Part shown: positions 58,048 through 64,000 of the stretch, one piece after another
Layout: the number at the start of each line of letters is the position of its first letter
How positions within the stretch are numbered: the stretch's first letter is position 1
Source: Phenylobacterium hankyongense
Lineage (GTDB): Bacteria > Pseudomonadota > Alphaproteobacteria > Caulobacterales > Caulobacteraceae
Length of the DNA stretch: 64,000 nucleotides
Assembly (NCBI RefSeq): GCF_003254505.1
Contig: NZ_QFYP01000001.1
Location: 1,224,001 to 1,288,000, forward strand
Direction of reading: 5' to 3'
Translations under genes and position numbers: made by a program
Notes under the pieces: generated by a model
The model's database searches: none
What the model was told of the DNA's origin: nothing
What the model saw: the letters and a program-made list of their open reading frames with translations, nothing else

Positions 58048-59280
58048 ATGGCCGACAAGCCCGTCAAGAAGGTCGTGCTCGCCTATTCCGGCGGCCTCGA
58101 CACCTCGATCATCCTGAAGTGGCTGGAGACCGAGTACGGCGCGGAGGTGGTGACCTTCACCGCCGACCTCGGCCAGGGCGAGGAGCTGGGCCCGGCGCGC
58201 GACAAGGCGCTGCTGCTGGGCGTGAAGCCGGAGAACATCTTCATCGAGGACCTGCGCGAGGAGTTCGTCCGCGACTACGTCTTCCCGATGTTCCGGGCCA
58301 ACACCGTCTACGAGGGCCAGTACCTGCTGGGCACCTCGATCGCCCGGCCGCTGATCGCCAAGAAGCAGATCGAGATCGCCCGTGCGGTCGGCGCCGACGC
58401 GGTCTGCCACGGGGCGACCGGCAAGGGGAACGACCAGGTCCGCTTCGAGCTCGGCTACTACGCCCTGGAGCCCGACATCCGGGTGATCGCGCCGTGGCGC
58501 GAGTGGAACTTCAAGAGCCGCGAGGCGCTGCTCGACTTCGCCGAGAAGCACCAGATCCCGATCTCCAAGGACAAGCGCGGCGAGGCGCCGTTCAGCGTCG
58601 ACGCCAACCTGCTGCACTCCTCCTCCGAGGGTAAGGTGCTGGAGGACCCGGCCGTCGAGGCGCCGGAGTTCGTCCACATGCGCACCATCGCCCCGGAAGA
58701 CGCGCCAGACACCCCCACCGTCTTCACCCTCGACTTCGAGCGCGGCGACCCGGTCGCCATCGACGGCCAGACGCTGTCGCCGGCCGCCCTGCTGGCGCGG
58801 CTGAACGAGCTCGGCCATGACAACGGCGTCGGCCGCCTGGACCTGGTGGAGAACCGCTTCGTCGGCATGAAGTCGCGCGGCGTCTACGAGACGCCCGGCG
58901 GCACGATCCTGCTGGCGGCCCACCGGGGCATGGAGTCCATCACCCTCGACCGCGGGTCCATGCACCTGAAGGACGAGCTGATGCCGAAGTACGCCTCCCT
59001 GGTCTACAACGGCTTCTGGTTCGCGCCGGAGCGGGAGATGCTGCAGGCGGCGATCGACCACTCGCAGGCGATGGTGAGCGGCCAGGTGCGGGTGAAGCTC
59101 TACAAGGGCAACGTCAGCATCATCGGCCGCACCAGCCCCTATTCGCTCTACGACCAGGAGCTGGTCACCTTCGAAGAGGGCGCGGTGGCCTACGACCACC
59201 GCGACGCGGCGGGCTTCATCAAGCTCAACGCGCTGCGCCTGCGGGTGAAGGCCAACCGCGACAAGCGGCTCGCCGGCTAG
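58048..59280 (+). CDS. argG: Argininosuccinate synthase
   Basis: 410 residues. The ATP-binding P-loop [20 protein letters not shown] starts the protein. The ATP/citrulline/aspartate site features [51 protein letters not shown] and [15 protein letters not shown] are present. It joins citrulline and aspartate in arginine synthesis. Its stop shares the palindrome CTAG with the stop of convergent KTSC. Confidence 0.98.
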   Translation: MADKPVKKVVLAYSGGLDTSIILKWLETEYGAEVVTFTADLGQGEELGPARDKALLLGVKPENIFIEDLREEFVRDYVFPMFRANTVYEGQYLLGTSIARPLIAKKQIEIARAVGADAVCHGATGKGNDQVRFELGYYALEPDIRVIAPWREWNFKSREALLDFAEKHQIPISKDKRGEAPFSVDANLLHSSSEGKVLEDPAVEAPEFVHMRTIAPEDAPDTPTVFTLDFERGDPVAIDGQTLSPAALLARLNELGHDNGVGRLDLVENRFVGMKSRGVYETPGGTILLAAHRGMESITLDRGSMHLKDELMPKYASLVYNGFWFAPEREMLQAAIDHSQAMVSGQVRVKLYKGNVSIIGRTSPYSLYDQELVTFEEGAVAYDHRDAAGFIKLNALRLRVKANRDKRLAG

Positions 59281-59483
59281 CTGTCGAGCCTGTTGAACGG
59301 GTAGCGGTCGCGGATCTCCGCCTGGAAGAAGCGGCCCTTGGAGTCCGCCTCCAGGAACGAGCGGTGCACCTCGCCCGGCACCCCCACGTAGACGTACTGC
59401 TCGCCGCTGACGAACCGCACCCGCAGCTTTGCGCGCTCGGCGTCGTAGTCGATCGCCTGGATCGCCGTTGACTCCACGTCCAT
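59277..59483 (-). CDS. KTSC-domain small protein
   Basis: 68 residues: [67 protein letters not shown] domains are short beta-rich units; this sequence has the SxxIxxxxYD...L.V.F..G..Y.Y..VP and SKGxFFNxxIRxxYPF elements of the family. Function is not firmly established; some are fused to other enzymes. The start is ATG 59481-59483. Antisense overlap with argG is only 4 bp. Confidence 0.82.
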   Translation of the reverse strand: MDVESTAIQAIDYDAERAKLRVRFVSGEQYVYVGVPGEVHRSFLEADSKGRFFQAEIRDRYPFNRLDS

Positions 59484-59616
59484 CAGCCCATTCTCCGAAC
59501 GGCCCCAGCGCAAGCTAGAACGCGCGGCCGGGCGCGGGCGGTTCCCCTGCGGCCCGTTCACGTGCACTCTCCGGCCAAAGGCGAAGCTTGTTCGCCAAGA
59601 TTTCGGGGGAAACACC

Positions 59617-60021
59617 ATGCAACCGCACATTCCGGTGGCGATCGTCACCTTGCTCGCGCTGATGCTCTATCTGTGGATGGGCATCCAGGTCGGTCGCGCG
59701 CGGTCCAGATGCGGGATCTCGGCGCCGACGATGACCGGCGACCCGATCCTCGAGCGGACCATCCGGGTCCACTACAACACGCTGGAATGGCTGCCGATCT
59801 TCCTCGTGCCGCTGTGGCTGTTCGCCCTCTACTGGAACGACCTGGCGGCGGCGGGCCTCGGCCTGGTCTGGATCGTCGGACGGTTCCTCTACGCCCGCGG
59901 CTATGTGGCCGATCCGTCCAAGCGCGAGCTGGGCTTCCTGATCCAGGCCCTGGCCTGCGGCGTGCTGCTGTTCGGCGTGCTCGGCCGGATGGCCTACATG
60001 CTGGTGGTGGCCGTCGCCTGA
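59617..60021 (+). CDS. MAPEG family membrane protein
   Basis: 134 residues, four membrane helices. The E-R-x-x-R-V-H-x-N-T-L-E motif (PILERTIRVHYNTLEWLPIFLVPL) is the MAPEG hallmark that binds glutathione in eukaryotic members, and VGRFLYARGYVADPSKRELGF is the later conserved loop. Bacterial members are thought to be glutathione-related or detoxifying enzymes; the substrate is unknown. It lies between KTSC and a lipoprotein gene. Confidence 0.92.
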   Translation: MQPHIPVAIVTLLALMLYLWMGIQVGRARSRCGISAPTMTGDPILERTIRVHYNTLEWLPIFLVPLWLFALYWNDLAAAGLGLVWIVGRFLYARGYVADPSKRELGFLIQALACGVLLFGVLGRMAYMLVVAVA

Positions 60022-60206
60022 GCGCCACCGCCGCGGCCGGAGTTTGCGGCGGGAGGGCGCCGTTTTCCCCGGGACGCCGGCCGCGTCGAGGGCGCATAAT
60101 GGTAACGCTTCGTGTCGAGCAGACATTTAGCAACCACAATGACGGCCAAGTGTTCTGCGCTTAGATGTAGAAATCGAGGGACGTCTTCGGAGTTTCGAGA
60201 CCGACA

Positions 60207-60797
60207 ATGTCAAAGAGATCAGCCGCTTTCGCCGCCGTCCTAGCCTTGGCCGCCGGCTTGGCGGCCTGCGCCACGCCCACGCCGTACCAGCCGAAGGTTC
60301 CCGGCCAGGCGAGTTCCGGCGGGTACTCGGAGACGCGGATCGAGGCGAACCGCTGGCGCGTCAGCTTCTCCGGCAACAGCCTGACCTCGCGGGAGACCGT
60401 CGAGGGCTACCTGCTCTACCGGGCCGCCGAGCTGACGCTGCAGCAGGGCGCCGACTGGTTCATGATCGTCGACCGCAACACCGCGCGCGACGCCCGCACC
60501 TATGTCGAACCCGACCCGCTGTACCGACCCTGGTATGGCCCCGGCTATTCCTACTGGCGGCCGTCCTGGCGCTACATGGGCGGCGGCTTCGGCTGGCGGT
60601 CCTGGGATCCGTTCTGGGGCGACCCGTTCTGGGCCGACCGGATGGACGTGCGCACCGTCGAGCGGTTCGAGGCCAGCGCCGAGGTGGTCATGTACCACGG
60701 CGCCAAGCCGGCCAGCGATCCACGGGCTTTCGACGCCCACGCGGTGCTCGACAACCTCGGCCCGCGGATCCAGCGCCCGCCGCCGCCGAAGGGCTAG
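60207..60797 (+). CDS. Lipoprotein of the CC0125/CC1285-like family
   Basis: 196 residues. The signal peptide ends in a lipobox, LAAGLAACATPTPYQPK (Cys near residue 21). The conserved middle GGYSETRIEANRWRVSFSGNSLTSRETVEGYLLYRAAELTLQQGADWFMIVDRNT is the shared domain of a lipoprotein family seen in Caulobacter. A Trp/Tyr/Gly/Pro-rich middle (WYGPGYSYWRPSWRYMGGGFGWRSWDPFWGDPFW) is unusual. Function is unknown. A GC hairpin without T-tract lies downstream. Confidence 0.75.
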   Translation: MSKRSAAFAAVLALAAGLAACATPTPYQPKVPGQASSGGYSETRIEANRWRVSFSGNSLTSRETVEGYLLYRAAELTLQQGADWFMIVDRNTARDARTYVEPDPLYRPWYGPGYSYWRPSWRYMGGGFGWRSWDPFWGDPFWADRMDVRTVERFEASAEVVMYHGAKPASDPRAFDAHAVLDNLGPRIQRPPPPKG

Positions 60798-60823
60798 CGA
60801 CACAGCGCCGACGACCCTGAGAC

Positions 60824-60846
60824 CCCCGGCGGCCACGTCGCCGGGG
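60824..60846. terminator. GC hairpin between converging genes (terminator-like)
   Basis: CCCCGGCG-GCCACGT-CGCCGGGG is a perfect 8-bp stem with a 7-nt loop, lying between the lipoprotein gene and the convergent ATP-grasp gene. There is no T-tract, so factor-independent termination would be weak. Confidence 0.4.
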
Positions 60847-60863
60847 AGTCCAGGCTGGCCGGC

Positions 60864-62099
60864 TCAGGCCGCCCGGCGCACCGCGTCGGCGGCGCCTTGC
60901 AGCGCCGCGACGAAGGCCGTGAACAGCTTGGCCATGGCCGGCGGCTTGTAGGGATAGAGCTCCGGCGAATCCATGGCGTGGACGATCATCGCCACGTCGG
61001 CCTCGAACACCAGCAGGCGGCCGTCGGCGCTCTCGGCGCAGTCGATGCCGAAGTAGTCGAGCCGGAAACCCTCGGTGAGCGCCTTGAACGCCGCCCGGTG
61101 GCGAAGCGCGAAGCCCTCGTCGAAGGTGGCCATCATCTGCGCCTCCTCGTCCCGCTTGGCGGCGCTCTGGTCCATGTCGGCGTTGAGGTAGTGGACCATC
61201 CAGCGCTCGGAGACCGCCATGTGGCTGATGAACGGCTGGCCCATCACGAAGACGATCCGCAGCTTGCGGAACAGGCCGTCGGGCCCGGCGTAGTCGACGA
61301 AGGCGGCGACGTAGAACTCCGATTGCGGATGGATCGCCAGGTAGGCGGCGAGCGCCGCGGCGTCGTCGAGCTTCTCCAGGCCGCTGCCGGCGTGCGAGCC
61401 GATCGGCCGGGCGATGATCGGGAACGCCAGCCCCTCGAAGAAGGCGTCCAGCGCCTGGCCGGCGGCCACCGCCTCCAGCGCCACGCGCGCGGCGCGGCCG
61501 GTGGGCGGGCAGAACACCAGCGGATGATCGGCGAAGCGGTCGGCCACCCCGTCGCGGGTCAGGGCGGCGATGAGCTCGGCGCGGCTGTTCACCACCGGCC
61601 GGGGCCAGGCCTGGAAGGCGCCCTCGAGGCCGGCCAGCAGGGGCGTGCTGTCCTCGGACTGGCCGATGGCCAGGAAGGCGACGTCGTGCTCGGGCAGGTC
61701 GGCGGGCGCCGGCGGCTCGCCGTCCAGGTAGCAGAGGGTCAGCTCGGCGTCGGAGCCTTCCAGCAGGAAGTCGAGCGGCGTGTTGGCCATGAAGTCGCCG
61801 GCGATCATGAAGGCCAGGATGCGCAGGCCGCCGCCGGCTCCATGGGTGCGGCGGTAGCATCGCTGCAGCTCGAGCGCGGTGGCCTGCAGCTCCAGGCCCT
61901 TGTCGCGATTGCCGGTGAGCTGCAGCAGGGTGGACAGGTCCAGCAGGGCCCCGGCGTCGCCCGGATCGGCGGTGATCCGCTCGATCAGCCCGTCCCAGAC
62001 CGCGGTCAGCTGCTGGCCTTCAGTGACCAGCCGCGCCAGCCAGGCCAGGCCGAGCGTGGCGGCCGGGGCGGTAAGCGGCGCAAGGGCCTCGTCGTTCAT
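60864..62099 (-). CDS. TPR-like/ATP-grasp ligase, second gene of decarboxylase pair
   Basis: 411 residues. The N-terminal 85 or so residues are TPR-like helices (ALLDLSTLLQLTGNRDKGLELQATALEL). A middle domain (about 93-220) has alternating strands and helices. Residues 222-400 look like an ATP-grasp: FPIIARPIGSHAGSGLEK (ATP-binding loop), FRKLRIVFVMGQPFISHMAVSERWMVHY, and DYFGIDCAESADGRLLVFEADVAMI, with acidic metal ligands. RimK/glutathione synthetase-like fold is inferred. It likely joins a carboxylate to an amine. Its ATG overlaps the decarboxylase TGA by 4 bp. Confidence 0.8.
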   Translation of the reverse strand: MNDEALAPLTAPAATLGLAWLARLVTEGQQLTAVWDGLIERITADPGDAGALLDLSTLLQLTGNRDKGLELQATALELQRCYRRTHGAGGGLRILAFMIAGDFMANTPLDFLLEGSDAELTLCYLDGEPPAPADLPEHDVAFLAIGQSEDSTPLLAGLEGAFQAWPRPVVNSRAELIAALTRDGVADRFADHPLVFCPPTGRAARVALEAVAAGQALDAFFEGLAFPIIARPIGSHAGSGLEKLDDAAALAAYLAIHPQSEFYVAAFVDYAGPDGLFRKLRIVFVMGQPFISHMAVSERWMVHYLNADMDQSAAKRDEEAQMMATFDEGFALRHRAAFKALTEGFRLDYFGIDCAESADGRLLVFEADVAMIVHAMDSPELYPYKPPAMAKLFTAFVAALQGAADAVRRAA

Positions 62100-63550
62100 G
62101 CCGCGCGTCTCCGGGTGCATTGGCGTCCTGCGGAAAGGGTGGACGCGACGAGGGCCTCGATATCGCGGCGGTCGGTCCGGTGGTTGACGATGGCGGCGCG
62201 GATGACGGTCCGGCCGTCGATGCGGGTCAGCGAGGGCGCGACGTCGCCGCCCGCTTGCAGCTCGGCGACGATCTCGGCGTTCAGCGCGTCGGCGTCGGCG
62301 GCGGGGGCGTCGGGCCCGCGGTAGCGGAAGCAGACGATGTTGAGCTGGACCGGCGCGGCGAGCTCGAGCTCCGGCTCGGCGGCGATCCGGTCGGCGAGCT
62401 CCCGGGCCAGGGCGCAGGTGTGTTCGATCACCGCTCCCAGGGCCGCCGTCCCGTAGGTCTTCAGCGTGAACCAGGTCTTCAGCGCCCGGAAGCTGCGCGA
62501 CAGGTCCGGCCCGTAGTCGCAGGGCCACCAGTCGCCGCCGGCTAGGCCGCGGGCGGCGCGTTGCAGGTAGGCGGCGTCGGAGGCGAACGTCCGCCGGTGC
62601 AGCTCGCCGTCGCGCACCAGCAGGAAACCGGCGTCGTAGGGCGTCTGGCCCCACTTGTGCCAGTCGAAGGCGATGGAGTCGGCGCGCTCGATCCCGGCCA
62701 GCCGCGGGGCCAGCGACGGGGCGAGGACGCCGAGCGCGGCCAGCGCCCCGTCGACATGGAAATGCACGTCCTCGTCGGCGGCGATGTCGGCCAGGCCGGC
62801 GAGGTCGTCGATGCCGCCGATGTCGACGGTGCCGGCGGTGCCGACGATCAGGAACGGCGTGCAGCCCGCCTGCCGGTCGGCGGCGATGGCGGCGCGCAGG
62901 GTCGCCAGGTCGATGCGGTGGTGGTCGTCGACCGGCACGGCGCGCAGCTGCAGGCTGCCGATTCCGCTCATGTCCAAGGCGCGGCCGACGCAGCCGTGCA
63001 CCGCGCGCGAGGCGTAGGCGGTCAGCCGGGCCTCGCCCAGCCCCGCCGTGCGGCCACCGCCGCCCAGCACTCGCATGCGGGCCACCAGGGTCGCCAGGAA
63101 GTTCGCTTGCGAGGCGCCGGTCAGGAACAGGCCGCTGGCGGTGTCGGGGAAGCCGAACATCTGCCGGGTCCAGGCCAGCACCTGCTGCTCGACCTCCAGG
63201 GGCATGTGATCGCGGCCGCCGAGGTTGGAATTCATGCCGCCGGCCAGCATCTCGGCCAGCATGCCGACGACCGTGCCGCCGCCCTGCACCCAGCCCATGA
63301 AGCCGGGGTGGGCGTTGCCGCTCGAATAGGGGAGCACGTTTTCGAGGAAGGTCTCGTGGACCTGTTCGAGGGCGCTGGGGGCCAGCGGCAGCGCCTCGCG
63401 GAACCCCTGCCGGGCCGCGGCCGGCGGCTCGCGCCACACCGGCTGGGCGCGCAGGCCCTGCAGGTGGTCGAACAGGTCGTCGAGCATGCGGTGGCCCTGG
63501 CCGCGCACCGCCGACCAGTCCGCCGGATCGAGACTCACGTTGGAACTCAT
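62096..63550 (-). CDS. PLP-dependent (aromatic/glutamate-type group II) decarboxylase
   Basis: 484 residues. The PLP lysine is in SIAFDWHKWGQTPYDAGFLLVRDG (Lys299), with Asp267 in VHFHVDGALAALG and the ring-stacking His185 in YASRAVHGCVGRALDM. SGNAHPGFMGWVQGGGT near residue 77 and FLTGASQANFLATLVARMRVLG fit group II amino acid decarboxylases (aromatic-L-amino-acid, glutamate). The amino acid is not assignable. The start ATG at 63548-63550 precedes VSLDPADWSAVRGQGHRML. It would provide an amine that the downstream ATP-grasp enzyme may ligate. Confidence 0.88.
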   Translation of the reverse strand: MSSNVSLDPADWSAVRGQGHRMLDDLFDHLQGLRAQPVWREPPAAARQGFREALPLAPSALEQVHETFLENVLPYSSGNAHPGFMGWVQGGGTVVGMLAEMLAGGMNSNLGGRDHMPLEVEQQVLAWTRQMFGFPDTASGLFLTGASQANFLATLVARMRVLGGGGRTAGLGEARLTAYASRAVHGCVGRALDMSGIGSLQLRAVPVDDHHRIDLATLRAAIAADRQAGCTPFLIVGTAGTVDIGGIDDLAGLADIAADEDVHFHVDGALAALGVLAPSLAPRLAGIERADSIAFDWHKWGQTPYDAGFLLVRDGELHRRTFASDAAYLQRAARGLAGGDWWPCDYGPDLSRSFRALKTWFTLKTYGTAALGAVIEHTCALARELADRIAAEPELELAAPVQLNIVCFRYRGPDAPAADADALNAEIVAELQAGGDVAPSLTRIDGRTVIRAAIVNHRTDRRDIEALVASTLSAGRQCTRRRAA

Positions 63551-63615
63551 GGTGCGGCGACTCGCGCAGCGTCCGATGACGCCGCCCCCAGATGGACCGC
63601 CTAGGATTGTGGTTT

Positions 63616-63644
63616 GGTTAACGGAAACCCCCGGTGGGTTAACC
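63616..63644 (+). promoter_or_regulatory. Paired GGTTAAC motifs in divergent gap (possible operator)
   Basis: GGTTAAC at 63616-63622 and GGTTAACC at 63637-63644 are direct copies 21 bp apart; a third variant GGCTAACC starts at 63652. The gap lies between the minus-strand decarboxylase (start 63550) and the plus-strand XRE gene (63778). Palindromic GTTAAC cores at two-turn spacing look like regulator sites, but no functional evidence exists. Confidence 0.45.
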
Positions 63645-63777
63645 ATGACGCGGCTAACCGTTGTCGCCGCCAACGATGCCGGAAGGGGTCGCCCACGCAG
63701 TAGGCGTCGCCGAAAGAACCGCCCGCGATCCGGACCGCGGACTTGACTCCGCGCGCCCGGCGTCTCCATCCATCCGC

Positions 63778-64000
63778 ATGATCAAAACCGGCCCCCACCT
63801 GAAACAGGCCCGCGAAGCCCTCGGCTGGTCGCCGGCCGAACTGGCGCGGGCGCTGCGGCTCGCCGGCGGCGACGACCAGGGCGAGAAGCGCGTGCTGGAG
63901 ATGGAATCCGGCCGCCGGCCGATCTCCGGCCCGGTGACGGTGGCGGTGGAGGCCCTGCTGCACGGCTTCCTGCCTGACGGCTTCATCCGCCCCGACCTGT
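63778..64000 (+). CDS. XRE-type helix-turn-helix regulator (3' end outside window)
   Basis: About 74 residues visible before the window ends. HLKQAREALGWSPAELARALRLAGGDDQGEKRVLEMESGRRPISGPVTVAVEALLHGF is an XRE/Cro-like helix-turn-helix with the ExGRRPIxGPVxxAxEAL end seen in small helix-turn-helix proteins. It is divergent from the decarboxylase/ATP-grasp operon and would be a natural candidate regulator of it. The C-terminus is not seen, so a longer sensor domain cannot be excluded. Confidence 0.75.
   Translation, partial: MIKTGPHLKQAREALGWSPAELARALRLAGGDDQGEKRVLEMESGRRPISGPVTVAVEALLHGFLPDGFIRPDL

Noticed and set aside
60099..60164. Short 21-codon frame upstream of the lipoprotein gene
   Set aside because: Too short to support and no clear ribosome binding site or recognised relative.
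60864..63437. 857-codon minus-strand reading frame spanning the ATP-grasp gene and continuing upstream
   Set aside because: Only its C-terminal half is the ATP-grasp protein; the upstream part is the wrong frame of the PLP-decarboxylase gene.
63618..63642. TTAA pairs as CtrA site near the decarboxylase gene
   Set aside because: Spacing between TTAA halves is 17 bp, not the 7 bp of CtrA sites.

Overview
The window is very GC-rich chromosomal DNA from an alphaproteobacterium, almost certainly a member of Caulobacterales (Caulobacter, Phenylobacterium or Brevundimonas type; the sequence alone does not settle the genus). The strongest argument is the order hemE - about 500 bp gap - ppsR-maf-aroE-coaE-dnaQ, which is the arrangement around the Caulobacter crescentus replication origin (Cori). 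The same side also carries rho, hemJ, hemH, mnmE, mnmG, rsmG, parA, parB and three parS sites. Essentially everything is core genome: no insertion sequence, prophage, CRISPR array, rRNA or tRNA gene was seen.

Layout. 1-3.4 kb: end of holA, secB, a Tim44-like gene, mltA and an Smr gene. 3.5-8.3 kb: minus-strand run nth, a PfkB kinase and hisB-H-A-F-E. 8.4-13.7 kb: DUF2244, hslV/hslU with an extra periplasmic-protein gene between them, a ThiF/MoeB-type E1-like gene, and a hydroxyacid dehydrogenase. 13.8-21.4 kb: an SH3-like secreted protein and a lipid block (fabA, fabB, fabI) interspersed with a ClC channel gene, a UbiH-type hydroxylase, DUF1232 and an HSD10-like dehydrogenase. 21.6-29.5 kb: HerA-like ATPase, AI-2E family permease, and the 1620-residue NAD-glutamate dehydrogenase (gdhZ type). 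29.6-37.4 kb: rsmB, rpe, heparinase-like and purH, then a small membrane protein, an SDHAF4-like factor, pyrF and marC. 37.6-44.1 kb: mnmE-mnmG-rsmG-parA-parB-GNAT with two tandem parS sites. 44.2-50.5 kb: dienelactone hydrolase, quinone oxidoreductase, a third parS, a bidirectional terminator, rho, hemJ, hemH, hemE. 50.46-50.96 kb: the putative origin. 50.96-60.8 kb: ppsR-maf-aroE-coaE-dnaQ, an SDR, kup, argG, KTSC, MAPEG and a lipoprotein. 60.9-64 kb: a two-gene ATP-grasp / PLP-decarboxylase cassette with a divergent XRE regulator that runs off the window.

How it fits together. Gene orientation flips at the origin: hemE to parB run left on the minus strand, and ppsR to dnaQ run right on the plus strand, as expected for co-orientation with two forks leaving 50.5-51 kb. 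parABS lies within about 5-12 kb of the origin and would segregate it. Housekeeping modules (His, haem, tRNA wobble modification, unsaturated fatty acids, protein quality control) fill the flanks.

The least ordinary material is (a) the ATP-grasp/PLP-decarboxylase pair, a candidate small-molecule pathway of unknown product; (b) several families of short hairpin-rich intergenic repeats whose copies show compensatory base changes and sit mainly where converging genes end; and (c) the putative origin itself, with a perfect CtrA-type site and several DnaA-box-like sites.
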